Shown: piece by piece, positions 32,300 through 40,114 of the stretch | How positions within the stretch are numbered: position 1 is the first letter of the stretch | Layout of the letters: each line of letters opens with the position of its first letter | NCBI RefSeq assembly: GCF_030718205.1 | Contig: NZ_JAUZQF010000002.1 | Location: 310,001-374,000 of the forward strand | From: Nonomuraea turcica | Lineage (GTDB): Bacteria; Actinomycetota; Actinomycetes; Streptosporangiales; Streptosporangiaceae | Direction of reading: 5' to 3' | Length of the DNA stretch: 64,000 nt | Notes under the pieces: generated by a model | What the model was told of the DNA's origin: nothing | Databases searched by the model: none | What the model saw: the letters and a program-made list of their open reading frames with translations, nothing else | Position numbers and translations under genes: made by a program

Positions 32300-33395
32300 C
32301 CCGCCGCGTGCGGTTCGAAGCCCTGCTCACCGTGAGGATCGCGACGTCATCGCGCGGGGCCGCCCCCGTGAAGTGCCGCAGGTCGGCGTCCAGCGTCTCG
32401 GCGAGGTCGGCCGCCGGCGGCGCAAGGGCCCACCCGCGCAGGCGCTCCTCCAGCGGATAGAACGCGCCGCCGCGATCGCGGGCCTCGGTGACGCCGTCCG
32501 TGCACAGCAGCAGCGTCGCCCCTTCGGGAAAGGAGAACCGCGTGCCGCGGGGCGGCCCGGCCACCAGCCCCGCCAGGCCGAGGGGGACGGCCGGCTCGCC
32601 GAGCTCCGCCTGGTAGGCGTCGCCGTCGTGGATGACGTACGGCGCGATGTGCCCGCAGTTGACCGCCTCCACCCCCAACGCCTGCCCGATGTCGAGCACC
32701 AGGGCGGTGACCATCCGCTCGTGGTCGCCGGTCCGCGTGGCGAAGGCGTTCTGCCTGGCCACGGCCGATTCCATGGCGTCCACGACCCCGGCGAGCGTCT
32801 CCTCGCGGTACGCCGCCTCCCTGAAGGCCCCCAGCACGGCCAGCGCGGTGCCGATCGCCGGCAGCCCCTTGCCCTGCACGTCCATGATCAGGACCCGGGT
32901 GCCGTACGGCGAGTCGGCCACCTCGTACATGTCGCCGCCCACCATCGCGTCCTCCTCCACCGGTTGGTAGAGGCCGTCCACGACCACGTCACCGGTGCGC
33001 AGCGGCAGCGGGCGCACGATCTGCCGCTGCAGCGCGGCCGCCGCGGAGCGCAGCCGGCGCACCTCCTCCTCACGACGCACCCGATACCGGCACCCGAGCA
33101 CGGCCATCACGCCGAACACCGCGGTGAACCCGGTCGCCAGCAGATTGTCGTCCAGGCTCTCGCCCAGGTAGGCCAGGGTGCCCGCGATCACCAGCACCAC
33201 CCACGCCGACGCGGCGGCCGTCTGCCGCACGGTGCCCAGCGCCGCGACGATCGCCGGCAGGAAGATCAGCAGCGGGGGCAGCCGCACGTCCGTCGCCGCG
33301 AACACGTCCAGAGCGACCACGGCCACGGTGACGCCCACGATCCCCGCTGCCAATACCGGCGTCGAGAATGCGCGCCGGTCTCCGTCATCCTTCAC
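32289..33395 (-). CDS. Membrane-anchored PP2C-type (SpoIIE/RsbU-like) serine phosphatase
   Basis: A 368-aa protein with four to five N-terminal membrane segments (about residues 12-110), a short charged linker (RREEEVRRLRSAAAALQRQ) and a cytoplasmic PP2C_SIG domain. Metal-binding motifs are VGGDMYEV, LIMDVQGKG, LLLCTDGVTEARD and the C-terminal DDVAILTV. These phosphatases usually act on anti-sigma antagonists in stress signalling; no partner gene is nearby. The GTG at 33395 has no clear ribosome site. The 3' end overlaps the sugar permease gene by 11 bp on the opposite strand. Confidence 0.9.
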   Translation of the reverse strand: MKDDGDRRAFSTPVLAAGIVGVTVAVVALDVFAATDVRLPPLLIFLPAIVAALGTVRQTAAASAWVVLVIAGTLAYLGESLDDNLLATGFTAVFGVMAVLGCRYRVRREEEVRRLRSAAAALQRQIVRPLPLRTGDVVVDGLYQPVEEDAMVGGDMYEVADSPYGTRVLIMDVQGKGLPAIGTALAVLGAFREAAYREETLAGVVDAMESAVARQNAFATRTGDHERMVTALVLDIGQALGVEAVNCGHIAPYVIHDGDAYQAELGEPAVPLGLAGLVAGPPRGTRFSFPEGATLLLCTDGVTEARDRGGAFYPLEERLRGWALAPPAADLAETLDADLRHFTGAAPRDDVAILTVSRASNRTRRVIC

Positions 33396-33479
33396 GACCG
33401 TGATCGTGCCCAGACGAACCTCTCACGATGCCGCTATGCAGGCACGACAGGTGGATGACCTTGAACGGGAACGCCTGGC

Positions 33480-35051
33480 TCAGGCGCCGCGATGGACGAC
33501 GTGCCCGCCGGTCACCGTGAGGCGTACCGGCGCCTCGGCGACTTCGTCAGGGGGCGACTCGACGGGGTCGAGCCCCAGCGCGGTCAGATCGGCCCGGAAC
33601 CCCGCGGCGATGCGGCCGGCGACGGCGGCCTCGCCGGCGGCGAGCGCCGCGTGTGTGGTGCAGCCTTCCAGGGCCTGCAGGCCCGAGAGTCCCGGCCGAG
33701 AGGAGGCCGCGCCCCGGGGCGCGCGTGCGGTCGCCAGGACGGCGCGCGCGTCGTAGGGGGCGATGGGCCAGTCCGAGCCGAGCGCGACGACCGCGCCGGC
33801 ATCGCGCAGGTCCCGCAGGCGCCAGGCCCGGGAGGCGCGCGCCTCCCCGAGCCGGACGGACCATTGGTCGGACCGGTCGGCGCGGGTGTAGCCGGTGTGC
33901 GGTGGCTGCAGGGAGGCGATGACGCCCAGGCGGGCGAACCGTGCCACCGTGTCGTCGGGCACCGATTCGATGTGCTCCACGCGATGGGCGAGGCGGCCTC
34001 CGGGCCCGAGCGATTCGACAGTGTCGAGAACGTGGCGTACGGCCGCGTCCCCGATCGCGTGAGTGGCCGTCCGCACCCCGGCGCGGTGCAGGAAGCGCAC
34101 GGCGTGGCTGTAGGCGGCGGGGTCGGGCCAGAACGCTTCGGTGCCCTGTCCGTGGCAGTCCGGATGCTCCAGCCAGGCCGTGCCGCCCTCCACTGTGCCG
34201 TCCATGAAGAGCTTCACCCCGCCGACCCGCCAGTGCCGTCCCCTGCGGCTCTGCAGCGCGACGAGTTCCTCCAGGGCCTCGCTGCCGTCGCCGGGCATGC
34301 ACCAGGGGGCGAAGCGCAGCCGCAGCGGCAGGACGCTCTCCTGCGCCATGGCGTCGACCAGGCCGAGGTCGCCGAGGTCCATGACGTGCGCCCCGGTCAG
34401 TCCAGTGGCGGCCATGGCGGACAGCAGCTCGAGCAGGCGGACGCGCCGCTCCGCGTACGACGGCTTGGGCATGACGGCCGTGACCAGGTCCATCGCGGCG
34501 TGCTCGACGAGATGTCCGGTCAGCCGTCCGCCGGCGTCGGTGGCGATGTGCGAGCGCTGGGCGAACGCCCGGGGGCCGGTGATGTCCGCCGCCTTGAGCG
34601 CGGCCGCGGTGACGAGGGCCGAGTGGCCGTCGTACAGGCGCAGGAAGGCAGGGGCACCGTCCAGGACGTCCTCCACCAGAGCGCGGTCGATGGGCCGGCC
34701 GCCGAAGACGTTGTGGTCCAGGCCGAAGCCGACGACCCAGCCGTCGGTTCGCTCTGCCCCGGTGAGCGCCGCCCGTAGCCCGTCGAGGTCGCGGACCTCG
34801 GTCAGGTCGAGACCGGTGGCCATCTCGAGCCCCCACACGGGATGGCTGTGGCTGTCGACCAGGCCCGGCACCAGCCAGGCGCCGGCCAGGTCGACGATCT
34901 CCGTGCCGGGTCCGCGCCAGGGGGCGACGTCCCCCGCGTCGCCGACGGCGGCGATCAGCCCGTCGCGTACGGCGACCGCGGAGGCATACGGACGCCCGGG
35001 GTCGAGGGTGCGGACGCGGGCGCCGGTGATGACGAGGTCGGCGGTGGGCAT
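33480..35051 (-). CDS. YtcJ-like amidohydrolase family protein
   Basis: A 523-aa metal-dependent hydrolase of the amidohydrolase superfamily. It starts ADLVITGARVRTLD and has the metal motif LVDSHSHPVWG near residue 68, a KLFMDGTVEGG lysine segment near 285, ATHAIGDAAV near 340 and LGSDWPIAPYDA near 430. Members deacylate or hydrolyse amides and amidines. The gene lies 51 bp after the APC permease gene on the same strand, so the two form an operon probably controlled by the TetR at 36720. The nearby agmatine genes suggest an amine derivative as substrate, which is inference. Confidence 0.88.
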   Translation of the reverse strand: MPTADLVITGARVRTLDPGRPYASAVAVRDGLIAAVGDAGDVAPWRGPGTEIVDLAGAWLVPGLVDSHSHPVWGLEMATGLDLTEVRDLDGLRAALTGAERTDGWVVGFGLDHNVFGGRPIDRALVEDVLDGAPAFLRLYDGHSALVTAAALKAADITGPRAFAQRSHIATDAGGRLTGHLVEHAAMDLVTAVMPKPSYAERRVRLLELLSAMAATGLTGAHVMDLGDLGLVDAMAQESVLPLRLRFAPWCMPGDGSEALEELVALQSRRGRHWRVGGVKLFMDGTVEGGTAWLEHPDCHGQGTEAFWPDPAAYSHAVRFLHRAGVRTATHAIGDAAVRHVLDTVESLGPGGRLAHRVEHIESVPDDTVARFARLGVIASLQPPHTGYTRADRSDQWSVRLGEARASRAWRLRDLRDAGAVVALGSDWPIAPYDARAVLATARAPRGAASSRPGLSGLQALEGCTTHAALAAGEAAVAGRIAAGFRADLTALGLDPVESPPDEVAEAPVRLTVTGGHVVHRGA

Positions 35052-35102
35052 GCGGGGAGAGTCTCCTTGGCTGGTCGCGGGGTGTGGCGGAGGCGCGTGG
35101 CG

Positions 35103-36575
35103 TCAGTCGGCGGCGGCCGGGGGCTCGGCCGCGAAGTGCTCATAGACCTCAGGCCTGGCCCGGCGCAGCCGCCAGGCGAGCGCGAGCCCGACCAGGAAGA
35201 CGACGGGGACGATGGCCGCGAGAAGGGTGTTGACGGTCGCGGAGGCGCCGGTGAACAGGTCGAGGTGAGTGATCACCAGCGTGATGGCGGCGGTGAGGAG
35301 CACGGCCGCGGCGACGGGAGCCACGACGGTGCGCAGCACGCCTTCGCGGTGGTTGACGCGCCGGAAGTAGAACGGCACGGCGAGCGCGACGAGCAGTTGC
35401 AGCGCCATCAGGCCGAGCATGCCGGGCGTGTTGACCCACAGCAGCAGCTGGCCGTACGGATCGGCTCCGGCCGCGGCGAAGGCGACGACGACGACGGCGC
35501 CGAGGACCGTCTGGACGAGACCGGCGACGTAAGGGGAGCCGTGGCGCGGGTGCACGCGGCCCAGCGCCTTCGGCAGGATTCCTTCCTCGGCGAGGGCGAG
35601 GCCGTAGCGGTTGATGGCGTTGTGGAAGGCCAGGAGGGAGGCCAGAACGCTGGTGACGATGAGAATGTGCATCAGGTCGGCCGCCCACGCCCCGACGTAC
35701 GTCGTGATGGCGGAGAAGAACAGCCCGGCAGGATCGGCGCCGGCCGCCGCGACGACCTGCGCGTCACCGAACGCCTGGATCGCGATCCAGACGATGAAGG
35801 CGTAGAACAGGCCCAGGAATCCGACGGCGAGATAGGTCGCGCGCGGCACCGTACGAGCGGGGTTCCGGGCCTCGCGACGGTAGATGACGGTCGACTCGAA
35901 GCCGGTGAACGCGGCGAACGCGAACGCCAGCACGGCGGCCGTACCGGGCACCAGCACGTTGCCCGGTGCGAGGGAGGCGAGCGACAGTCCGCTCGCGCCG
36001 CCCTTGATGAGCACGCCGCCGGCGAGCAGGACGAGGATGCCGATCTCCGCGACCAGCAGGATACCGAGCACCTTGGCGCCGAACTCGATGGACCGATATC
36101 CGCCGTAGCCGATGAGCAGCAGCCCCGCCAACGAGATGGGCAGCCAGGGGATGTCCACCCCGAACAGGGCCTGGACGGTGCCCTGCGTGGCGGAGCCGAG
36201 CAGGCCGTAGACGCCGATCTCCATGCCGTTGTAGCCGACCAGCGCGAGCAGCGCGGCTCCGATCCCGGCTGTGCGGCCGAGACCACGGGTGATGTACGCG
36301 TAGAAGGCGCCGCCGCTGCGGACGTGGCGGCTCATGGTGGTGAAGCCGACGGCGAAGACGGCGAGGGTGACGCCGGCGATGAGGTAGCCGGTGGGGGCGC
36401 CGATCCCGCCGAGCATGATCGCGAGTGGCGCGACGCCGGCCATCACGGTGAGCGGGGCGGCGGCGGAGATGACGAAGAACGCGATGTCCGTGGTTCCGAG
36501 CGAGCCGGAGCGCAGGGATGGGGCCGGGGCCGTGGCGCTCCCACCGGAGCTGGACGCGGAGTGGGTAACGGGCAT
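35103..36575 (-). CDS. APC family amino acid/amine permease
   Basis: A 490-aa transporter with about 12 membrane segments. The first segment carries FFVISAAAPLTVMAGVAPL and a helix-break GGIGAPTG, then SRHVRSGGAFYAYI, all typical of APC transporters. FTGFESTVIYRREARNP (about 260-276) is the conserved loop after segment 6. Substrate may be putrescine, agmatine or an amino acid. ATG 36575 is preceded by AGAAGGG on its strand. It is divergent from the TetR gene, with a 21-bp palindrome between them. Confidence 0.9.
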   Translation of the reverse strand: MPVTHSASSSGGSATAPAPSLRSGSLGTTDIAFFVISAAAPLTVMAGVAPLAIMLGGIGAPTGYLIAGVTLAVFAVGFTTMSRHVRSGGAFYAYITRGLGRTAGIGAALLALVGYNGMEIGVYGLLGSATQGTVQALFGVDIPWLPISLAGLLLIGYGGYRSIEFGAKVLGILLVAEIGILVLLAGGVLIKGGASGLSLASLAPGNVLVPGTAAVLAFAFAAFTGFESTVIYRREARNPARTVPRATYLAVGFLGLFYAFIVWIAIQAFGDAQVVAAAGADPAGLFFSAITTYVGAWAADLMHILIVTSVLASLLAFHNAINRYGLALAEEGILPKALGRVHPRHGSPYVAGLVQTVLGAVVVVAFAAAGADPYGQLLLWVNTPGMLGLMALQLLVALAVPFYFRRVNHREGVLRTVVAPVAAAVLLTAAITLVITHLDLFTGASATVNTLLAAIVPVVFLVGLALAWRLRRARPEVYEHFAAEPPAAAD

Positions 36576-36639
36576 GGAGAAGCCCTTCTAGCTGGGGGTG
36601 AAGACAGGGAGGAGGGTGTGTGTGGTGTCCGTTGCCAAT

Positions 36640-36660
36640 AAACCTAAAGGCTTTCGGTTT
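36640..36660. promoter_or_regulatory. 21-bp palindromic operator candidate for the TetR at 36720
   Basis: The site has outer arms AAACC (36640-36644) and GGTTT (36656-36660) and an inner core AAAGGCTTT (36646-36654). Nine of ten base pairs around the centre at 36650 are complementary; only 36645/36655 mismatch. It sits between the divergent permease and regulator genes, the classic place for a TetR site. Confidence 0.7.
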
Positions 36661-36719
36661 CCGCAATGTAACCTCAACTTCAGAATTTAGGGAAGCCCCC
36701 TCCAGGAGGAACACCGACC

Positions 36720-37337
36720 ATGGGACGGCCGCGCACACCCCTGCTCGACCGGGAGCGCATCACCACCACCGCGCTGGAAATCGTCGACGCGCAGGGCGAG
36801 TTCAGCGTCCCCCAGATCGCGCGCCGCCTCGGGGTGCAGACCGGCTCGGTGTATCACCATGTGGACGGCCGGGACGGCATCGTCGAGCTGCTCCGTGAGC
36901 GGATCGCGCACCGCATCGACATCACCGCCCTGGACATCCGGCCCTGGGACGCGGCCCTGATGACCTGGGCCCGGTCCTATCGCGCCGCCTTCGCGGCCCA
37001 CCCCCGGGCCATTCCGATGCTGATGACCTCACCCGTACGCGCCCCACGTGTCCTCGAACAGTACGAGCGGGCCGTCACCCTGCTCCTCGACGCCGGCTTC
37101 CCGCTGCCGGACGTCATGCCGGTCATCGTCGCCCTGGAGAACCTCGTGCTCGGCTCGGCCCTCGACCTCGCCGCTCCCGAGACCATGTGGGAGATCGCCG
37201 ACGACGCGGCCACCCCGCGCCTGGCCGAAGCCCTTGACGCGATCGGCGACAACCGCGCCGACCGTGCGTTCGAGCTGGCCCTCGAGGGTTTCCTCAGACA
37301 CGCTCGCCACATGCTGGACACCCAGGCGCAGGCCTGA
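36720..37337 (+). CDS. TetR family transcriptional regulator
   Basis: A 205-aa repressor. The helix-turn-helix is FSVPQIARRLGVQTGSVYHHV (about residues 30-50; core IARRLGVQTGSVYHH), with an all-helical ligand domain behind. ATG 36720 has GGAGG ten bases upstream. It is divergent from the APC permease/amidohydrolase operon and most likely represses it and itself through the 21-bp palindrome at 36640. Confidence 0.92.
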   Translation: MGRPRTPLLDRERITTTALEIVDAQGEFSVPQIARRLGVQTGSVYHHVDGRDGIVELLRERIAHRIDITALDIRPWDAALMTWARSYRAAFAAHPRAIPMLMTSPVRAPRVLEQYERAVTLLLDAGFPLPDVMPVIVALENLVLGSALDLAAPETMWEIADDAATPRLAEALDAIGDNRADRAFELALEGFLRHARHMLDTQAQA

Positions 37338-37371
37338 AACGGCCCGATGCGATGGAATCACCAGGCGCCTT

Positions 37372-37387
37372 GACTGAATTTTCAGTC
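37372..37387. promoter_or_regulatory. Palindromic operator over a -35 element, second TetR gene
   Basis: GACTGAA-TT-TTCAGTC is a perfect 7-bp dyad. It overlaps the TTGACT at 37370-37375 that could be the -35 element of the agmatine operon; a good -10 is not evident. Binding here would block RNA polymerase, consistent with autoregulation by the TetR encoded 70 bp downstream. Confidence 0.6.
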
Positions 37388-37455
37388 TGGGACACACTGC
37401 CCGGATGGCGCTCGTGGTCCACGAGCCAGTTGATCGACGAGGAGGCCGGCGTCTG

Positions 37456-38067
37456 ATGGATCGACGCACCCAGATCCTCCGGGCGGCCGCGCGGCGCATC
37501 GCCCGGGACGGCGTCCGCGGTCTGCGCGTCACCGACGTCGCGGAGGAGGCCGACGTCTCCCCCGGCCTGCTCTACTACCACTTCACCGACCGCGCCGGAC
37601 TGCTCAGTGCGACGTTGGACTACATCAACGCCCACGCCAACGACGTACGCGCCCGGCGTGCGGACGCCGGCCTGTCGGCCTTCGCGAAACTCGAGCAGCA
37701 GCTCCTGTCCGAGATCGACGACGACACGGAAGTACGAGAGAACTCCGCGGCCTGGAACGAGCTGCGTGCCCTCGCCGTGTTCGAGACCGAGCTCCGGGAG
37801 CCGCTGCGCCGCACCACGTCCGCCTGGATCCAGGAGGTGGCCCGGTCGGTGGCGGCCGTCCAGAACGACGACGGGACAGCCGCGGCCTCCGACTCGACGC
37901 GGACGGCGACGATCCTGACCGCGCTCGTGGAGGGCCTCGCCAACCGCTGGCTCGCCGGAGAGCTCACCGTCGAGGAAGCACACGGCCTGCTCTCCGAGGC
38001 CACGGCCCGTCTGGTGCACCTCCGTCCGAACCCGTCGTCGCCACCACGGCTCAAGGAGACATCATGA
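37456..38067 (+). CDS. TetR family regulator of the agmatine operon
   Basis: A 203-aa TetR protein with helix-turn-helix VTDVAEEADVSPGLLYYHF at about residues 25-43. ATG 37456 is preceded by GGAGG (37441-37445). The stop overlaps the ATG of the carbamoylputrescine amidase gene by 4 bp, so regulator and enzymes are made from one message. The inducer is presumably agmatine or a related amine, judged from the operon only. Confidence 0.9.
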   Translation: MDRRTQILRAAARRIARDGVRGLRVTDVAEEADVSPGLLYYHFTDRAGLLSATLDYINAHANDVRARRADAGLSAFAKLEQQLLSEIDDDTEVRENSAAWNELRALAVFETELREPLRRTTSAWIQEVARSVAAVQNDDGTAAASDSTRTATILTALVEGLANRWLAGELTVEEAHGLLSEATARLVHLRPNPSSPPRLKETS

Positions 38068-39032
38068 AGGTCCTCACCCGGCTGAACCCGCCGCCGTCGC
38101 CTGCCCGGGTCCGCACACCGCAGCGCTCACCCTTGCGTGTCGGGCTCGTGCAGCACGCCTGGCGTCCCGACCCCGACGAGCTCACGGGTGCGCTCACCGA
38201 CGCCATCGGCGTCGCGGCGCGTGCGGGCGCCGAGGTGGTGTTCCTGCCGGAGCTGACCCTGGCGAAATACCCCGCGCACGAGCGGGCCACCGGGCGACCC
38301 GGCGACCTGGCCGAGTCCCTGACCAGCGGACCGACGTACACGTTCGCGGCAGGCGCGGCGAAAGCGCACGGGGTCTTCGTGCACGCGTCCGTCTATGAAA
38401 GGGCCGACGGCCCGGACGGGCTCGGCTTCAACACGGCCATCCTCGTCTCCCCGGAAGGGGATCTGGTCGGCCGTACGCGCAAGCTGCACATCCCAGTCAC
38501 CGATGGATACTACGAGGACACCTACTTCCGGGCCGGGCCGGCGGACGACCCCTATCCGGTCTACGAGGTCGACCGGCTGCGCGGCGTCCGCCTCGGCCTT
38601 CCTACCTGCTGGGACCAGTGGTTTCCTGAGCTCGCCCGCGCCTACTCCGTCGCCGGCGCCGAGGTCGTCGTCTATCCGACCGCGATCGGCTCCGAGCCGG
38701 CTTTTCCGGAGTTCGACACCCAGCCGCTCTGGCAGCAGGTCATCGCGGCCAACGGGATCACTGCGGGGACGTTCATGGTCGTCCCCAACAGGACGGGCGA
38801 CGAAGGGGCCCTGAGGTTCTACGGCTCGTCGTTCATCTCCGACCCGTACGGCCGCGTCCTCGTCCAGGCGCCCCGGGACGAAGAAGCTGTTCTGGTGGCC
38901 GACCTCGACCTGGAGCAGCGGCGCGACTGGCTCGACCTCTTCCCCTTCCTCACCACCCGCCGGCCCGACACCTACGGGCCTCTGACCGCCCCTGCCGACC
39001 CGGGCAAGCCCTACGGCGAGGTGCCCGCGTGA
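38064..39032 (+). CDS. aguB: N-carbamoylputrescine amidase (nitrilase superfamily)
   Basis: Hydrolyses N-carbamoylputrescine to putrescine, ammonia and carbon dioxide. The nitrilase catalytic triad is visible as Glu63 (VFLPELTL), Lys140 (RKLHIP) and Cys182 in PTCWDQWFPE; the C-W-D-Q-W-F-P-E string is the hallmark of plant and bacterial AguB/CPA enzymes. At 322 aa it is about 30 residues longer than usual, with a Pro-rich N-terminal extension. AAGGAG precedes the ATG. GTGA overlap joins it to the agmatine deiminase gene, which makes its substrate. Confidence 0.92.
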   Translation: MKVLTRLNPPPSPARVRTPQRSPLRVGLVQHAWRPDPDELTGALTDAIGVAARAGAEVVFLPELTLAKYPAHERATGRPGDLAESLTSGPTYTFAAGAAKAHGVFVHASVYERADGPDGLGFNTAILVSPEGDLVGRTRKLHIPVTDGYYEDTYFRAGPADDPYPVYEVDRLRGVRLGLPTCWDQWFPELARAYSVAGAEVVVYPTAIGSEPAFPEFDTQPLWQQVIAANGITAGTFMVVPNRTGDEGALRFYGSSFISDPYGRVLVQAPRDEEAVLVADLDLEQRRDWLDLFPFLTTRRPDTYGPLTAPADPGKPYGEVPA

Positions 39033-40066
39033 GCGAGCCCATGCGCTGGCGGATGCCGGCCGAGACCGCGCCGCACGAGTGCACGTGGATGGCGTTCCCG
39101 CCGGCCTCGCCGGCGCTCGGCGGCAACGCGGACGACATCGACATCGCCCGCAGGACCTGGACGCAGGTCGCGCACACGATCCTCGAGTTCGAGCCCGTGA
39201 TCATGGTGGTCGACCCGTCCGACGTCGCCGACGCTCGTACGCGGCTCTCGCGTGAGGTGACGATCGTCGAGCAGCCACTCGACGATGCGTGGATGCGCGA
39301 CATCGGCCTGACCTTCGTGCTCGACGCCGACGGACGGCTGGGCGGCGTCGACTGGAGCTTCAACGGCTGGGGCGGGCAGGAATGGGCCTCCTGGGACCTC
39401 GACAGCAAGGTCGCCGCCGCCATGGCCGACGTCGCCGGCTGCGCGTACCTGCCCTCCGCGATGGTGAACGAGGGCGGCGGCATCCACGTCGACGGGCTCG
39501 GCACGGTGCTGGTCACCGAGACCGTGCAACTCGACCCGGGACGCAACCCCGGCATGAGCAAGGACGATGTCGAGCGCGAGCTCGCCGCCACGATCGGCGC
39601 GGAGCAGGCCATCTGGCTACGCCGTGGCCTCACGCGGGACTACGAGGTCTACGGCACCCGCGGCCACGTCGACATCGTCGCCGCCTTCCCGTCTCCGGGG
39701 ACAGTGCTCGTCCACGATCAACGCGACCCGGAACACCCGGATCACGCGGTCACCGCCGAGGTCGTCGACACGCTGGCGCGTACCACCGACGTGCTCGGCC
39801 GCTCCTATCGGATCGTCCGGCTTCCCGCTCCGGCGACCCTCCGCGACCGGCGGGGTTTCGTCGACTTCAGCTACGTCAACCACCTCGTCGTCAACGGCGG
39901 CGTGGTGGCGTGCACCTTCGACGATCCCGCCGACCCGGAGGCGCTCGACGTCCTTGCCGAGGTCTATCCCGGCCGCACGGTCGTCGGGGTGGACTCACGC
40001 GAGATATTCGCCCGCGGCGGCGGCGTCCACTGCATCACGCAGCAGCAGCCCGCCCGGTCGGCCTGA
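39029..40066 (+). CDS. aguA: Agmatine deiminase
   Basis: Converts agmatine to N-carbamoylputrescine and ammonia in the cytoplasm. This 345-aa protein of the guanidino-modifying superfamily has RMPAETAPHECTWMAFP at the start, DDAWMRDIGLTF (substrate Asp) near residue 88, then NEGGGIHVDG near 150, GHVDIVAAF near 212 and the nucleophile Cys335 in GGGVHCITQQ. Together with the amidase this gives a two-step agmatine-to-putrescine route. The gene ends the operon 48 bp from the convergent PL1 lyase gene. Confidence 0.94.
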   Translation: MSEPMRWRMPAETAPHECTWMAFPPASPALGGNADDIDIARRTWTQVAHTILEFEPVIMVVDPSDVADARTRLSREVTIVEQPLDDAWMRDIGLTFVLDADGRLGGVDWSFNGWGGQEWASWDLDSKVAAAMADVAGCAYLPSAMVNEGGGIHVDGLGTVLVTETVQLDPGRNPGMSKDDVERELAATIGAEQAIWLRRGLTRDYEVYGTRGHVDIVAAFPSPGTVLVHDQRDPEHPDHAVTAEVVDTLARTTDVLGRSYRIVRLPAPATLRDRRGFVDFSYVNHLVVNGGVVACTFDDPADPEALDVLAEVYPGRTVVGVDSREIFARGGGVHCITQQQPARSA

Positions 40067-40086
40067 GCTCCTCAGGGATGCTGAGG
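40062..40086. terminator. Weak overlapping hairpins between convergent genes
   Basis: CCTCAG (40070-40075)/CTGAGG (40081-40086), with a 5-base loop, and the alternative CCTGAG (40062-40067)/CTCAGG (40071-40076) occupy the 48-bp gap. Neither has a T-run, so terminator function is tentative. Confidence 0.35.
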
Positions 40087-40114
40087 GCACCGCGCCGTCC
40101 GGGCGGGCTGCCTG

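Noticed and set aside
34842..36641. A 599-codon open frame on the plus strand
   Set aside because: It lies antisense to the amidohydrolase and APC permease, reads as low-complexity Gly/Arg/Asp/Glu-rich text and has no domain; it is a GC-bias shadow.
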